Counted from the stretch's first letter, positions 25,542-34,965 are shown. The stretch: DNA of 64,000 nucleotides from Methanobacteriota archaeon (GCA_020348345.1 CP070748.1:252896-316895), one strand, 5' to 3'. The notes: generated by a model not told the origin, from the sequence alone. Translations and numbers: made by a program.

Positions 25542-26470
25542 AGAATCTCAGCCAGGATCGCCTTCTGCGCGTGCATGCGGTTCACGGCCTGGTCGAACAC
25601 CACGCTGTGCGGACCGTCCATCACCTCTTCCGAGACCTCGTAGCCTCTGTGGGCAGGAAGACAATGCATGAAGATCCATTCCTTGTTCGCTTTCTCAACA
25701 AGCTTGGCGTTTACCTGGTAAGGCAGGAATAGCGCTTCCCGTTCCTCCTTCTCCTCTTCCTGCCCCATGGATACCCATGTGTCGGTGTAGACAATGTCGG
25801 CGTTCTCAACCGCTTCGAAGGGGTTCGAGGTCACTTCGACGACGCATTCCTTCTCCTCAGCCACTGCCTGCGCCTTCTCGAGTATGCCCGCATCCGGGGC
25901 ATGTGTCTTCGGCGTTGCCGCACGCATGTTCATTCCGGATATTGCACACCCGAGTAGCAGGGAGTTGCATACATTGTTACCGTCACCGACATAGGCCAGC
26001 TGAAGTCCCTTTAACGTCTTCTTCTTCTCCAGAATTGTCAACAGGTCTCCTGCGCATTGACAAGGATGTTCTTTGTCATCAAGGCCATTGATGACAGGGA
26101 CAGTGGCATGTTCCGCGAGCTCTCGCATAACCTCGTTGCTGAATGCTCTGTACATAATTCCGTCTGAATAGCCGCTGAGGACTCTGGCAACGTCGGCGAC
26201 GCTCTCCCGCTCGCCTATCTTAATCTCGTTGGGGCTGATGTAAATGGCTGTTCCACCCAACTGCGTGACCGCGATCTCGAACGAAACCCGCGTTCGAAGA
26301 CTCGGCTTCTCGAAGACCATGGCGAGAACCTTGCGTTTCAATGGTTCGGGTCGTCTCCCTTTGGGGGGATCCGTCTTCGCCTTCAGTGCTTTGCCCAGAA
26401 TCTTCTCGAGATAGTCTTTCATGTCCAGAACTGATATAAGGTCCCGCTTCAGCTGAATCACCGCATTCAT
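25538..26470 (-). CDS. argF: Ornithine carbamoyltransferase
   Basis: A 310-residue enzyme joining carbamoyl phosphate and ornithine to citrulline in arginine synthesis. Carbamoyl-phosphate site: EKPSLRTRVSF. Domain linker and His/Gln pair: NGLDDKEHPCQ. Ornithine site: DTWVSMGQE and FMHCLPAHRG. The length is typical. The frame remains open to 26740, but that part is not OTC-like, and a TATA-like CATTAATAC lies about 20 bases before the ATG at 26470. No other arginine genes are in the window. Confidence 0.95.
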   Translation of the reverse strand: MNAVIQLKRDLISVLDMKDYLEKILGKALKAKTDPPKGRRPEPLKRKVLAMVFEKPSLRTRVSFEIAVTQLGGTAIYISPNEIKIGERESVADVARVLSGYSDGIMYRAFSNEVMRELAEHATVPVINGLDDKEHPCQCAGDLLTILEKKKTLKGLQLAYVGDGNNVCNSLLLGCAISGMNMRAATPKTHAPDAGILEKAQAVAEEKECVVEVTSNPFEAVENADIVYTDTWVSMGQEEEKEEREALFLPYQVNAKLVEKANKEWIFMHCLPAHRGYEVSEEVMDGPHSVVFDQAVNRMHAQKAILAEIL

Positions 26471-26549
26471 GAACCGAACACTGGGTATTAATGCTTTTGA
26501 ACGCCGAGCGACCCGTTCGATCAGCCGTCCGCGGTACGTGGCCGAACTC

Positions 26550-26696
26550 ACATGACGAATCCCCGCAGACGACGCAAACAAGACACCCAGAGAGGCTTGC
26601 CAATGGACCGCCGCACTCGCGGCAGACCGCCCCCGCGCAAGCCCGTTCCTTTCCTGAGCAAACCCAACGCACCGCGGGACCCCCGATGAAATGCAT
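26550..26696 (-). pseudogene. Possible remnant of a zinc-ribbon C-terminus
   Basis: On the minus strand this frame reads VCRECGGPLASLSGCLVC followed by VVCGDSSC. It closely follows the pattern of the zinc ribbon ending NrdJ in this window ([17 protein letters not shown], then RTCGYSRC). In intact proteins that ribbon is the last element before a stop. Here the frame runs on into the OTC gene in another phase, and the upstream part has no recognisable domain. It could be a decayed gene or a chance pattern. Confidence 0.3.
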
Positions 26697-26798
26697 GAAT
26701 TCGACGGGGATATGCGAAACCCTCGGAGATGGGCGAACATACTAGCTCCGGAGGATGCATCACCACACGTGGAACGCGTCGGTTGGCTCGCGACAAGG

Positions 26799-26806
26799 TT
26801 TATTTA
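26799..26806 (+). promoter_or_regulatory. TATA box for tRNA-His
   Basis: TTTATTTA, about 30 bases before the first base of the tRNA, in an otherwise GC-rich stretch. Confidence 0.55.
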
Positions 26807-26832
26807 GCGAGAGGCAATGGAGGACCTGAAAT

Positions 26833-26907
26833 GGCCGGGGTGGGGTAATGGTATCCTTGGGGACTGTGGATCCCCTGACCCGGGTTCGATTCCCGGTCCC
26901 GGCCCCA
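26833..26907 (+). tRNA. tRNA-His (anticodon GTG)
   Basis: The acceptor stem GCCGGGG (26834-26840) pairs with TCCCGGC (26897-26903). G at 26833 is the encoded G-1 and faces C73 at 26904, the identity pair of tRNA-His. The anticodon arm is GGGGA, loop CTGTGGA with GTG at 26866-26868, then TCCCC. The T arm is CCGGG, TTCGATT, CCCGG. No intron is present. CCA at 26905-26907 is encoded. Confidence 0.96.
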
Positions 26908-26930
26908 TTCTCTAGCTTGTGACAAGACAG

Positions 26931-27290
26931 TCATTCAACGAACATGGCGCCGCAATGCGAGCATCTGTCATCCGATTCTTCGACCGATTCGCCGCATTCA
27001 GGGCACTCATAGGTGAGATCCTCTCTGGGCTGAAGGCCTGACGGCCCAATTCCGCTGTCAAGGGATATAGCCGATGTCTCCGCAACCTCCCCGGCGAAGG
27101 CCTCGAACCTCGTGCCACACGAATCACATTCATGCTGCCCGGATGTGACATGCTTACCACAGAACGGACACTCGAAGTTCAATCCATCGAAAGAGGCTCT
27201 GCATCGAGGGCATCTGTCTTCGCCTCCAGAGACCGTTTTGCCGCATCTCACGCAAGCCAGCACCAACACTGGCAGCGTTTCGCCACCCAT
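26931..27290 (-). CDS. Triple zinc-ribbon protein
   Basis: A 119-residue protein with three zinc ribbons: CVRCGKTV...CPRCRASF, CPFCGKHV...CDSCGTRF and CPECGESV...CSHCGAMF. Short acidic linkers separate the last two. There is no catalytic domain. The ribbons resemble those in the next two genes upstream on the same strand (27366-28115 and 28177-31677), so the three may come from one family. A scaffold or nucleic-acid/protein binding role is inference. Confidence 0.85.
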   Translation of the reverse strand: MGGETLPVLVLACVRCGKTVSGGEDRCPRCRASFDGLNFECPFCGKHVTSGQHECDSCGTRFEAFAGEVAETSAISLDSGIGPSGLQPREDLTYECPECGESVEESDDRCSHCGAMFVE

Positions 27291-27365
27291 ATCACTTAGA
27301 TGATTCTGCAGGTATTTAATCGGTTGCCGTGAGGAGTTCTGATAAGGGCTGACTATCCACGAGCC

Positions 27366-28115
27366 CTACTTCTTCTGTCTACCCCGCGCCGTCTTCTTCC
27401 GACCGCCAGCGGTCTTCGATGTGGTCTGTGACTTCTTCCTGGGAGTCTTTGCGCCGGCCGCTGGTTTCTTCTTCTTCACGGGCTTCTTCACAGGCTTCTT
27501 CACAGGCTTCTTCCTGGGCGCCCCCTTGCGCTTCTGTGGCTTCTTCACGTCTTTGTCCCCTACAGTCTCGGATATTGCAGGCTCCTCGGCCCGAGAAGCC
27601 TGGCCCTCAAGGAAAATCTCGCGCGCCGCCTCCGATGGTTCCACCGCCTCAACGGGTTCCTCGAACTCTGCTCTGCAATTGGGGCACGATTTCGCATCGA
27701 TCTGCATCTTCTCACCGCACACAGGGCAGATGACGAGAACCTCCCCGAGAGGCAGATCGCACCGCGGGCATTTCTCTTCGTCCCCACGTATCATGAGGCC
27801 GCATCCAGGGCATGCCACCCGCCTCGTCGTGGATCTGAGCTGCTCCAACTCGGTGTTGATGATGTTCTCAACGAACTTGTCCATGTCGAATCCCGCGAAG
27901 GTCTTCTCCACGCCCAAGGAGAATTCAGTGAGATCGATCCCGCAGGTGGAGCATTTAGAGGCGTTTCGCCAGACAAGACCGGAGCAGAACGGGCACTCGA
28001 ACAACGTCCCCGGTCCGAATTGAAGCCCACATCTCGGACACTCCGAATCGCCAGCCTTTACGATGCGGCCGCATTTGAAGCAGCTGAGGAAGATGTCCCT
28101 CTGCCCGTCCGCCAT
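27366..28115 (-). CDS. Multi-zinc-ribbon protein with lysine-rich tail
   Basis: A 249-residue protein. Ribbons: CFKCGRIV...CPRCGLQF, CPFCSGLV...CSTCGIDL, CPGCGLMI...CPRCDLPL and CPVCGEKM...CPNCRAEF. An alpha-helical segment (DMDKFVENIINTELEQL) separates the second and third. From about residue 185 the chain becomes basic, with repeats of KKPV and a Lys/Arg/Thr/Ser-rich end like a histone tail. Start MADG at 28115 is supported by a TATA box 30 bases upstream (leaderless). Nucleic-acid binding is likely but not shown. Confidence 0.82.
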   Translation of the reverse strand: MADGQRDIFLSCFKCGRIVKAGDSECPRCGLQFGPGTLFECPFCSGLVWRNASKCSTCGIDLTEFSLGVEKTFAGFDMDKFVENIINTELEQLRSTTRRVACPGCGLMIRGDEEKCPRCDLPLGEVLVICPVCGEKMQIDAKSCPNCRAEFEEPVEAVEPSEAAREIFLEGQASRAEEPAISETVGDKDVKKPQKRKGAPRKKPVKKPVKKPVKKKKPAAGAKTPRKKSQTTSKTAGGRKKTARGRQKK

Positions 28116-28139
28116 GGTGGGAAGAGGATGGTTCAACTG

Positions 28140-28149
28140 TTATATAAAT
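28140..28149 (-). promoter_or_regulatory. TATA box for the zinc-ribbon/lysine-tail gene
   Basis: The minus-strand reading is ATTTATATAA, a near-ideal archaeal box A. It is centred about 30 bases from the ATG at 28115. Confidence 0.65.
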
Positions 28150-28176
28150 TGTGGAATCTGGATTAGAACGCGTAGC

Positions 28177-31100
28177 TTACTCGTCTTCACCGTATCGCCG
28201 ACCGTCCCTTCCCGTCCGGATGCGGTAGACAGCGAATATTGTCAGTATGAACACCACGGGCAGAACAACATCGGAGAACTCGGGTATCCTCTCGAAGATA
28301 ACTTCGATGTTCGCGGTCGAGTTCTGGGTCCACTGCATGCAGACATTGGATTCGCCAGGGACAGAGTACACAGAAGTGAGGTGGTCCTTGGGGTAGTCAT
28401 TTGCCGGAAGCGATACGAAGCCCCATGTTCCACTGACGTTCTTCTTGACGATGACGTAGTCCTTGTTGCCCGACTGATGCTGCAACCACATCGCGAAGAC
28501 GTTCCCCGTGTCTGTATCGAGCGATATCGTCGGACAACTCCTAGCGTATGAAGCCGTGGAGTTGAGCGTTATCGGGCTAGCCCATCCCGAGCCGGAGTTG
28601 TATCGGTACTGGATGTGTCCCTCCCAGTTCGAACCTGACATATCACCCGTTCCGTAGACGACATGCACGGCACCGTTCGCATCGACCACTGCCGATGGCG
28701 GCGCTCTGTCCGTATTCTCCGTACTCGCTCCAGCAAGGTAGAGCTCCGTCTGGGCGCTCCAAACGGCGCCGTTGTAGTACTTGATGGCCACATTGCCGAT
28801 GTAAGCGTACACGGACCAGACGACCACGCCTGAGCCGGCCTTGCCAGGCACCAACACGGCTTTGCTATTTGGCGTCGCCGCCCACGGACTCAGAAGCTCT
28901 TCAGTGAAGGTCCAAGTGCCCTCTACATTGTCGACCGCATCACTCTGATAGACGTATAGATCATACTGAGCTTGCGAGGCGTGCTCGCGGGAAGAACATG
29001 TGACCCACAGATATCCGTCCGAGTCCTTACATATGAACGTGTTCTTGCTGGGCATCGCATACGACGAGGCTGCCAGGGCCTTCTCGTTGCCCCATGTTAT
29101 CTCGGCGGTGGAGGGGTTGACGGCTCCTCTCAGCATGTAGATGTTCAAGGACGAAGTCGAGTTGTCGCCCACGATGTAGACGATATCGTTGGCAGAATCG
29201 TACCACAGACTCGTCTTATTGATACCGGACCCAGAGCTGAACACTGAGCCTGCGCTCGACCATGTCTCGCCGCCGTCGGAGCTGCTGGCGTAGACCGTGT
29301 CGCTGCCGTCCCAGTAGAAGCTCCAGAAGTTCGTTCCGTCGTAAAACAGCTTCCTCTGATAGGACATTGAAGTCGCCCATTCGGAGGCTACGGAGGATTC
29401 CACCACCCACCCGCGGGTGTCCGCCATCGCAGCGAATGCCCCAGCCACGAAGGCTGCGCTGTCGCTCCTATCCATCCAATCGGTCGCTTCAACGACGAAA
29501 TTGACCGCTGATCCGCCGCCGAAAGCCGCCGAGGGCAACCCGATCTCAATCCGCTGTGAATCCTTGGCAAGCTCGAGCGATGTAACTATCTCTGTCCACT
29601 CTCCGTCGTATTCGTAGAGGGCGCGCGAAAGCACCTCGCCGAACTGACCCACTATCTCTATCAGATAATCGGCGCCGACCGTTCCAGCCGTGGATGACAC
29701 CGGATAACCTGTGGACGATGATAGATCGGCGTCCACATAGATTCTCAGGAAATCCTCGCCGGTCTTTCGAGGCGGTGTTACGGGTACGCTTCCTCCGGTT
29801 CCCGTGGGCTTGCTCTTGAGCGAGGGGACGTAGGCACCGTTGCATATCTCCCCCTCAACGCTGACGTAGAAGTACGATGACTGCAAGTCGTTGGACGTGG
29901 CTATCTCATCGATGTCTATGTTTGGATTCTCCATAGGAACACTGTCGAAATCCGGCACCATCAGACCTGCCCAGTCCGCGAACGCCCCATCGATCTCTAT
30001 TCCTCCTGGCGCAATGCCCACATATCCGCAGGCGCCGCTGCCAACGACCTCTGCCAGAGCAAAGGACCATTCGCTGCTGTCCGGAGCCAGAGACAGGGAG
30101 TATACGCTGCCGCCCTCGATTGGGCTGGTGTCAGCGCTCACTTCGACAGACAAGGGCTCCTCACCCGGCACGAGGTCGAAGCCGTCACCTATCGAAGGGA
30201 ACAACGCCACGCCCGTCCTCGTAAACGCCAGTGACTCGACAACGCCGTCTGCACCCTGGCAACTGAGACGCAAGCGGAGGACTGATACTGATGAAGAGTC
30301 CGGCAGTATTCCGCTTGAAGGCACGAGAGACACCTGCTCGATGATCAGCAATCCGCCTTCGGCCGGAGTCTCATAGCTCATCGCTCTGTGCTCGTACTCG
30401 TCCTGAGACAATAGCAGGTACTTGGCCGATGAGCCAAGATCATCCGGCAACACCGCCTTGGCCTCCATCCGGTCGCCTTCTACACGATGTGATAAGGATC
30501 CGATCTGCGCCCAGGCATTCCAGTCACGGTCGTCAATGCCGGAGCCATAGCTCATCAATGATGACGACTGTACCAAGCCGTCCCATCCATCGAGCTCCAT
30601 GAGGTAATCTGCCCCGAGAGTTCCCACGGCGTATCCCGATGAGGCTGAGCCATCCGAGTCGATGAATAGGAAGAAGCTATCCACAACCGTGGTGCTCATG
30701 ATATCGCCCGACGTCTTCACATAGAGATACAGGTCGTTCGAATCGGCGACGGCGGCCCATTCGTCGATATCTATCGTCGGAGCAGTGGATGCGGATATGC
30801 GCGCTCCGAACATCTCCACATCGGACCATTCAGAGAAGTCGCCATCGACGTCATATGTCCCGGGCTCAGCGTAGTACGCGAAGTAGATGAAGGTCGGCAG
30901 AATGATGAGAACTGCGACGAGCACTGCCAAGAACGGCCATTTAGTGAGTCGTGACAACCGGCGGTCTCTTCGGCGATGTTCCGGAAATGAATCCTCTCGC
31001 GAACCGTTGATCATTCCAGTACCATTGATCATTCCAGTACCATTGATCATTCCAGTACCATTGATCATTCCAGTACCATTGACCATGCCCGTTCCGTTCA

Positions 31101-31677
31101 CGAGGCCCGTGCCATTGATGGCTCCTCTGCCGTTAACAAACCCGTGGTCTGCGACCCTTGACTCGCCGGGGGCAGCCGTGACCACTTCGGTTGGAGGGGG
31201 AGGCTCCTCGGCCTCTTCCACCAGCGAAGGCGCCTTTGATTCTGGCTCTGTTGTCGGCGCAAGCAACGGCTCGGGAGCTTCCGGCTCTTCAACGACAAGC
31301 TCGGCACCGCACTTCGGGCATTTCGCAGCGCCTGGCGCCACGAAGCCGCCGCATTCGGGGCATTCGAGCATCTCCTCGTCCGTTACGGTCGGAACGCCGC
31401 ATCTGGGGCATTTGGCCATTCCAGCCTCAAGGTTCATGCCGCAGGATGGACACGAAAGTCCGGCGTCCGGAAGCTCGGCGGCGGGGGTATCCGCCGCTTT
31501 AAAGTCCTCCTTGGCCTGCTTCGCCTGAAGCCGCTGCATTAGCCTCTTCTCGATGACCTTGTCCAACTCCCTTCTGGTGAGAACTGTCTCAAGACGGGTG
31601 GAACAGAAGGGGCATCTTTCAGCTTCCGGCGAAACCTTGTTTCCACACATAGGGCAGTACACGGATTCGGTCTTCAA
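28177..31677 (-). CDS. Giant surface protein: zinc ribbons, NG-repeat linker, TM helix, DOMON/CBM-like and BNR-like ectodomain
   Basis: 1166 residues. Cytoplasmic part: three zinc ribbons (about 8-25, 76-93, 106-123), a Pro/Glu-rich linker, then eight hexapeptides of type NGTGMI (179-226). A basic stop-transfer RRRDRR precedes a TM helix (about 247-268). The ectodomain has two beta-sandwich units starting DVDGDFSEW and EIDGAFADW (DOMON or carbohydrate-binding-like), then repeats with SSDGGETWSS, an Asp-box as in sialidase propellers. The C-terminus is IPEFSDVVLPVVF plus a helix and Arg-rich end, like PEF-CTERM sorting signals. The start is TTG 31677, supported by GAGGTG 8 bases upstream. Ligand-sensing or adhesion is inference. 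Confidence 0.82.
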   Translation of the reverse strand: MKTESVYCPMCGNKVSPEAERCPFCSTRLETVLTRRELDKVIEKRLMQRLQAKQAKEDFKAADTPAAELPDAGLSCPSCGMNLEAGMAKCPRCGVPTVTDEEMLECPECGGFVAPGAAKCPKCGAELVVEEPEAPEPLLAPTTEPESKAPSLVEEAEEPPPPTEVVTAAPGESRVADHGFVNGRGAINGTGLVNGTGMVNGTGMINGTGMINGTGMINGTGMINGSREDSFPEHRRRDRRLSRLTKWPFLAVLVAVLIILPTFIYFAYYAEPGTYDVDGDFSEWSDVEMFGARISASTAPTIDIDEWAAVADSNDLYLYVKTSGDIMSTTVVDSFFLFIDSDGSASSGYAVGTLGADYLMELDGWDGLVQSSSLMSYGSGIDDRDWNAWAQIGSLSHRVEGDRMEAKAVLPDDLGSSAKYLLLSQDEYEHRAMSYETPAEGGLLIIEQVSLVPSSGILPDSSSVSVLRLRLSCQGADGVVESLAFTRTGVALFPSIGDGFDLVPGEEPLSVEVSADTSPIEGGSVYSLSLAPDSSEWSFALAEVVGSGACGYVGIAPGGIEIDGAFADWAGLMVPDFDSVPMENPNIDIDEIATSNDLQSSYFYVSVEGEICNGAYVPSLKSKPTGTGGSVPVTPPRKTGEDFLRIYVDADLSSSTGYPVSSTAGTVGADYLIEIVGQFGEVLSRALYEYDGEWTEIVTSLELAKDSQRIEIGLPSAAFGGGSAVNFVVEATDWMDRSDSAAFVAGAFAAMADTRGWVVESSVASEWATSMSYQRKLFYDGTNFWSFYWDGSDTVYASSSDGGETWSSAGSVFSSGSGINKTSLWYDSANDIVYIVGDNSTSSLNIYMLRGAVNPSTAEITWGNEKALAASSYAMPSKNTFICKDSDGYLWVTCSSREHASQAQYDLYVYQSDAVDNVEGTWTFTEELLSPWAATPNSKAVLVPGKAGSGVVVWSVYAYIGNVAIKYYNGAVWSAQTELYLAGASTENTDRAPPSAVVDANGAVHVVYGTGDMSGSNWEGHIQYRYNSGSGWASPITLNSTASYARSCPTISLDTDTGNVFAMWLQHQSGNKDYVIVKKNVSGTWGFVSLPANDYPKDHLTSVYSVPGESNVCMQWTQNSTANIEVIFERIPEFSDVVLPVVFILTIFAVYRIRTGRDGRRYGEDE
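31000..31143 (-). repeat. 18-bp tandem repeat coding for NG(T)G hexapeptides
   Basis: Eight 18-base units within the giant surface protein gene. The middle ones are identical on the plus strand (ATTGATCATTCCAGTACC) and the outer ones diverge. They encode FVNGRG, AINGTG, LVNGTG, MVNGTG and then MINGTG copies. Identity of the central copies suggests recent expansion by slippage or unequal recombination. Confidence 0.9.
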
Positions 31678-31987
31678 GCCCCAAACACCTCTAGATTCAG
31701 TGCTGCAGGTCAGTACACGCTGTCTTCGTCGGGAAAGGTGCCTGACTTATTGAAGGATAGTTATAGCATTCAAGCTCTATATAAATGTCTGGCCGACCAC
31801 CCAGGCATGGGGATTCCGTCTCCTAGACGGAATACGATGCACAGAGCCTCGACTGCAGCCTCGGAGGCCATCGCGCATATGCGCGCTCGCCCGATCTCTG
31901 CGACTCAACCTAATTCGCGCTTGGGCAGAATCGGTCGCAGAAAATCTTAATACATTGTCCGCGCCTGGGAAGACTCAGTGATAGCGC
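31678..31987. other. Divergent intergenic region with TATA boxes and a hairpin
   Basis: 310 bases between the giant surface protein gene and rtcB. Minus strand: ATTTATATA at 31778-31786 would start a transcript near 31755, giving an 80-base leader. Plus strand: CTTAATAC at 31946-31953 fits rtcB. A perfect 9-bp hairpin, ATTCCGTCT (31813-31821) with AGACGGAAT (31825-31833) around a 3-base loop, lies between. No gene is seen. Confidence 0.5.
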
Positions 31988-33442
31988 ATGACATGGAAGG
32001 GGCCGATGGAGCGATTGGACGATTTCAGGTATCAGATACCGAGAACTCACAAGCAATGCATGCGCACTGATGCACTCATATTCGCCGACGCCAAGATGAT
32101 CGAGTCGATAAAGCGCGACAACGCGCCTGAGCAGGCGGCCAATGTCGCCTGCCTGCCTGGAATCGTAGGAAAGTCGTACGCGATGCCAGACATACACTGG
32201 GGCTACGGTTTTCCGATTGGAGGGGTCGCCGCTTTCGACACAGCCGAGGGCGTGATTTCCCCCGGAGGCATAGGATACGATGTGAACTGCGGTGTTAGGC
32301 TTGTTCGGACGGACCTTACCGCGACAGACATTCAATCCAAGGTGAAGAGCCTTATCGATGCGATCTTCAACAACGTTCCTTCAGGAGTGGGAGAGAAGGG
32401 CAAGCTGAGACTGTCAATGAGTGACATCGACGACGTGCTGGAAAGGGGAGCGGAATGGGCGGTTTCCAAGGGCTATGGCTGGGACCAGGACCTGGTCTCT
32501 TGCGAGGAGAACGGTCGCATGAAGAGCGCCGATTCCTCTAAGGTTGACCTCAAAGCAAAACAGAGAGGCGCTCCGCAACTGGGCACTCTTGGCGGAGGAA
32601 ACCACTTCCTTGAGATCCAAAGAGTTGATGAGATATATGACAAGGATGCGGCGAATGCCTTCGGGCTCACGCACGAGGGACAGATAACGGTCAGCATTCA
32701 TTCGGGATCGAGGGGGTGTGGCCATCAGATTGCGAGCGATTACATCCGAGTGATGGAGCGGACGGTGAAGAAGTACCAGATAGCCGTCCCAGATAGACAG
32801 CTGGCATGTGCTCCTGTGACATCAGGGGAGGGGGAGGACTGCTTCGCAGCGATGAGCGCTGCAGCGAACTACGCGTGGGCAAACCGTCAAATCATCCTTC
32901 ACTGGCTGAGGGAATCCTTTGAGCATGCTCTGGGAGAGAAAGCTGAGGCATTGGGTATGAGTCTGGTTTATGACGTCGCACACAACATCTGCAAACGCGA
33001 GCGGCACGACGTCGATGGTAAAAGCATGGAGGTTTACGTTCACAGAAAAGGCGCCACGAGAGCCTTCGACTCCTCAAGGCAGGAGGTTCCCGCAGAGTAC
33101 CGGTCCTTCGGACAGCCCGTGCTGATTCCAGGTGACATGGGAAGCGCCAGCTATGTGCTTGCAGGGACGGCGGCTGCAATGAAAGAGACTTTCGGCTCGA
33201 CCTGCCATGGAGCAGGGCGGCAGATGTCAAGGACGGCTGCCACGAAGCGCTTCACGGCGAAGGAAGTTGTCGCCTCGCTGCAGAAGAAGGGCATCTATGT
33301 GCGCGCCGCGTCGAAAGACGGTGTAGTCGAGGAGGCACCTGGAGCCTATAAGGACGTGGACGACGTAGTCAACATAACACACGGAGCTGGCATATCGAGA
33401 CTGGTGGCTCGCTTGAAGCCGATGGGAGTCATGAAGGGCTGA
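31988..33442 (+). CDS. rtcB: RNA-splicing ligase RtcB
   Basis: A 484-residue tRNA ligase that joins 2',3'-cyclic phosphate and 5'-OH ends with GTP and Mn, needed after removal of tRNA introns. Signature regions: [32 protein letters not shown] with the metal-binding Cys, [24 protein letters not shown] and [11 protein letters not shown]. The guanylylated His is in [10 protein letters not shown]. The C-terminus ends [12 protein letters not shown] as usual. No intein is present, although archaeal RtcB often carries one. ATG 31988 or 32006 (MERLDDF) are possible starts. Confidence 0.97.
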   Translation: MTWKGPMERLDDFRYQIPRTHKQCMRTDALIFADAKMIESIKRDNAPEQAANVACLPGIVGKSYAMPDIHWGYGFPIGGVAAFDTAEGVISPGGIGYDVNCGVRLVRTDLTATDIQSKVKSLIDAIFNNVPSGVGEKGKLRLSMSDIDDVLERGAEWAVSKGYGWDQDLVSCEENGRMKSADSSKVDLKAKQRGAPQLGTLGGGNHFLEIQRVDEIYDKDAANAFGLTHEGQITVSIHSGSRGCGHQIASDYIRVMERTVKKYQIAVPDRQLACAPVTSGEGEDCFAAMSAAANYAWANRQIILHWLRESFEHALGEKAEALGMSLVYDVAHNICKRERHDVDGKSMEVYVHRKGATRAFDSSRQEVPAEYRSFGQPVLIPGDMGSASYVLAGTAAAMKETFGSTCHGAGRQMSRTAATKRFTAKEVVASLQKKGIYVRAASKDGVVEEAPGAYKDVDDVVNITHGAGISRLVARLKPMGVMKG

Positions 33443-33458
33443 GGGGGCGCGCCTTGGG

Positions 33459-34769
33459 CTACAATGGAATGACCTTCTGAGCGGCCCGCGATACGATCTC
33501 CGCGCTCTCGACCGGGCACGCCACCATGACGGCCCATTCATGAACGCGTCTTGATTGCAGCGCCTGCGCTATTGGGCTCATTCGAGGGAGCAATCTGACC
33601 TTGTCGCCGTCCGTGATTCTTATGTCTACCATGCTCATCCTCGGCTCAGAAACGGGGACCTCATGAGAAGGCACATCGATCAGCACATGCCCGGGATCGA
33701 TTCCAGCCTTGTACGCGATCTCCTCCTCCAGTTTCCGCCGCTTTCGAATGGTGCCCAGCCCGTCGACGTCGTCCCACTGATCCTCCTTCACCTGCGCGTT
33801 TGCGATGGCATAGGCTTTCTTGAACAGGCGGCGATACTTGATGCGCACGGCCATCTCCTGTGAGTAGCCGCCCTGAGCGACCAGATGGGAGAGCAGGCTG
33901 GAATCGGTCATCCTGAACACATTCTCTATCTCGCCCGCATCCAGCTCCTCCACCGCCTTGGCGAGCATCAACTCCGCTATCCTCACTGTCTTGTGGAAGT
34001 ACACTGTGGAGAACATCAGCGCTCGAGCCACGAGCATGCCCTCTACCGCGCTTGCACCGCCCCTGTCAACGACCAGATCGCCGTTGAATATCCCGATTGT
34101 ATCGAGAAGCCGGTCGAGGTCGATGACGCCGTATGCAACCCCAGTGTAGTGTGCGTCGCGAATGAGGTAGTCGATCTGATCGGCATCGACGGGGCCGCTC
34201 ACCATCTGAGCCAAATACCTGCGCCCATTGAAGTGCGACTGTCCGGGTCCGCCCTCGAGGGTCATCTGCGCTGAATCCAGCTCGGATACGCCACTGAGCA
34301 GAGCCGCCACAATGTCCGCCTGCACGCCCTGCTCTTCCAAAGAGTCCACGACCGTGATGCCTCCTCCGAGTGCACGTTTCTCCGCGTCGGAGATGACCGT
34401 GTCCTTCCCGGTTATCAACCTCTTGGATATCTCGACGTGATCTATTCCGAACTGCTCGTGCAGCACCATCTCGAATGTGTGTGAGTAGGGTAGATGGCCA
34501 ATGTCATGGAGCAAGGCGGCGCACCTGACGAGCGCCTCCTCGTCTCTGTTCAATTGGAGCGACGAGCTCATCCTCCCAGCCACGGCGAACGCGCCGAGCG
34601 AATGCTCCAAACGTGTGTGGTTGGCACCAGGATAGACTAGGTTTGCGAGGCCGAGCTGGTGCACTCCGTACAGGCGCTGGAGCTCGTTCGACTCGATCAG
34701 ACCAAGATAAGGAGCGTCGACGCGTACGCTCCCGTGAACCGAATCTCTGATGACCTTGTAATCGCCCAC
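33459..34769 (-). CDS. HD-domain phosphohydrolase (dNTPase-like, COG1078)
   Basis: A metal-dependent hydrolase of about 436 residues. Motifs: KVIRDSVHGSV, then YPGANHTRLEHSLGAFAVAG (H), CAALLHDIGHLPYSHTFE (HD) and DADQIDYLIRDAHYTG (D). This is the archaeal/bacterial dGTPase-like COG1078 group; substrate unknown. In-frame ATGs lie at 34787 and 34778, but a TATA box (CTTATATG, 34793-34800) is too close to them. GTG at 34769 has the 30-base spacing seen for other genes here, so I chose it with moderate certainty. It converges on rtcB. Confidence 0.85.
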   Translation of the reverse strand: MGDYKVIRDSVHGSVRVDAPYLGLIESNELQRLYGVHQLGLANLVYPGANHTRLEHSLGAFAVAGRMSSSLQLNRDEEALVRCAALLHDIGHLPYSHTFEMVLHEQFGIDHVEISKRLITGKDTVISDAEKRALGGGITVVDSLEEQGVQADIVAALLSGVSELDSAQMTLEGGPGQSHFNGRRYLAQMVSGPVDADQIDYLIRDAHYTGVAYGVIDLDRLLDTIGIFNGDLVVDRGGASAVEGMLVARALMFSTVYFHKTVRIAELMLAKAVEELDAGEIENVFRMTDSSLLSHLVAQGGYSQEMAVRIKYRRLFKKAYAIANAQVKEDQWDDVDGLGTIRKRRKLEEEIAYKAGIDPGHVLIDVPSHEVPVSEPRMSMVDIRITDGDKVRLLPRMSPIAQALQSRRVHEWAVMVACPVESAEIVSRAAQKVIPL

Positions 34770-34965
34770 GACGGTCATAGAGAGCATCGCCACATATAAG
34801 ATTTCAGGATACGACGACATTGACGACCCAAAGTCCACACAGCGTTGCCCGCCAGATAGCTAATAGAAAAGCTTTGCGGAGCTATGCACGGCGCAGATGT
34901 TCGTTCGGAGCAAATGCTATTAAGACTCTAGTATGATTTGCTGACATCCCCAGGAGGGATCCCCC

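Noticed and set aside
27421..28023. Plus-strand frame with Phe/Thr/Gly repeats
   Set aside because: It is antisense to the zinc-ribbon/lysine-tail gene, which has paired Cys knuckles and a TATA box.
31000..31143. Possible CRISPR array
   Set aside because: Units are 18 bases, head-to-tail without spacers, and stay in frame in a coding region.
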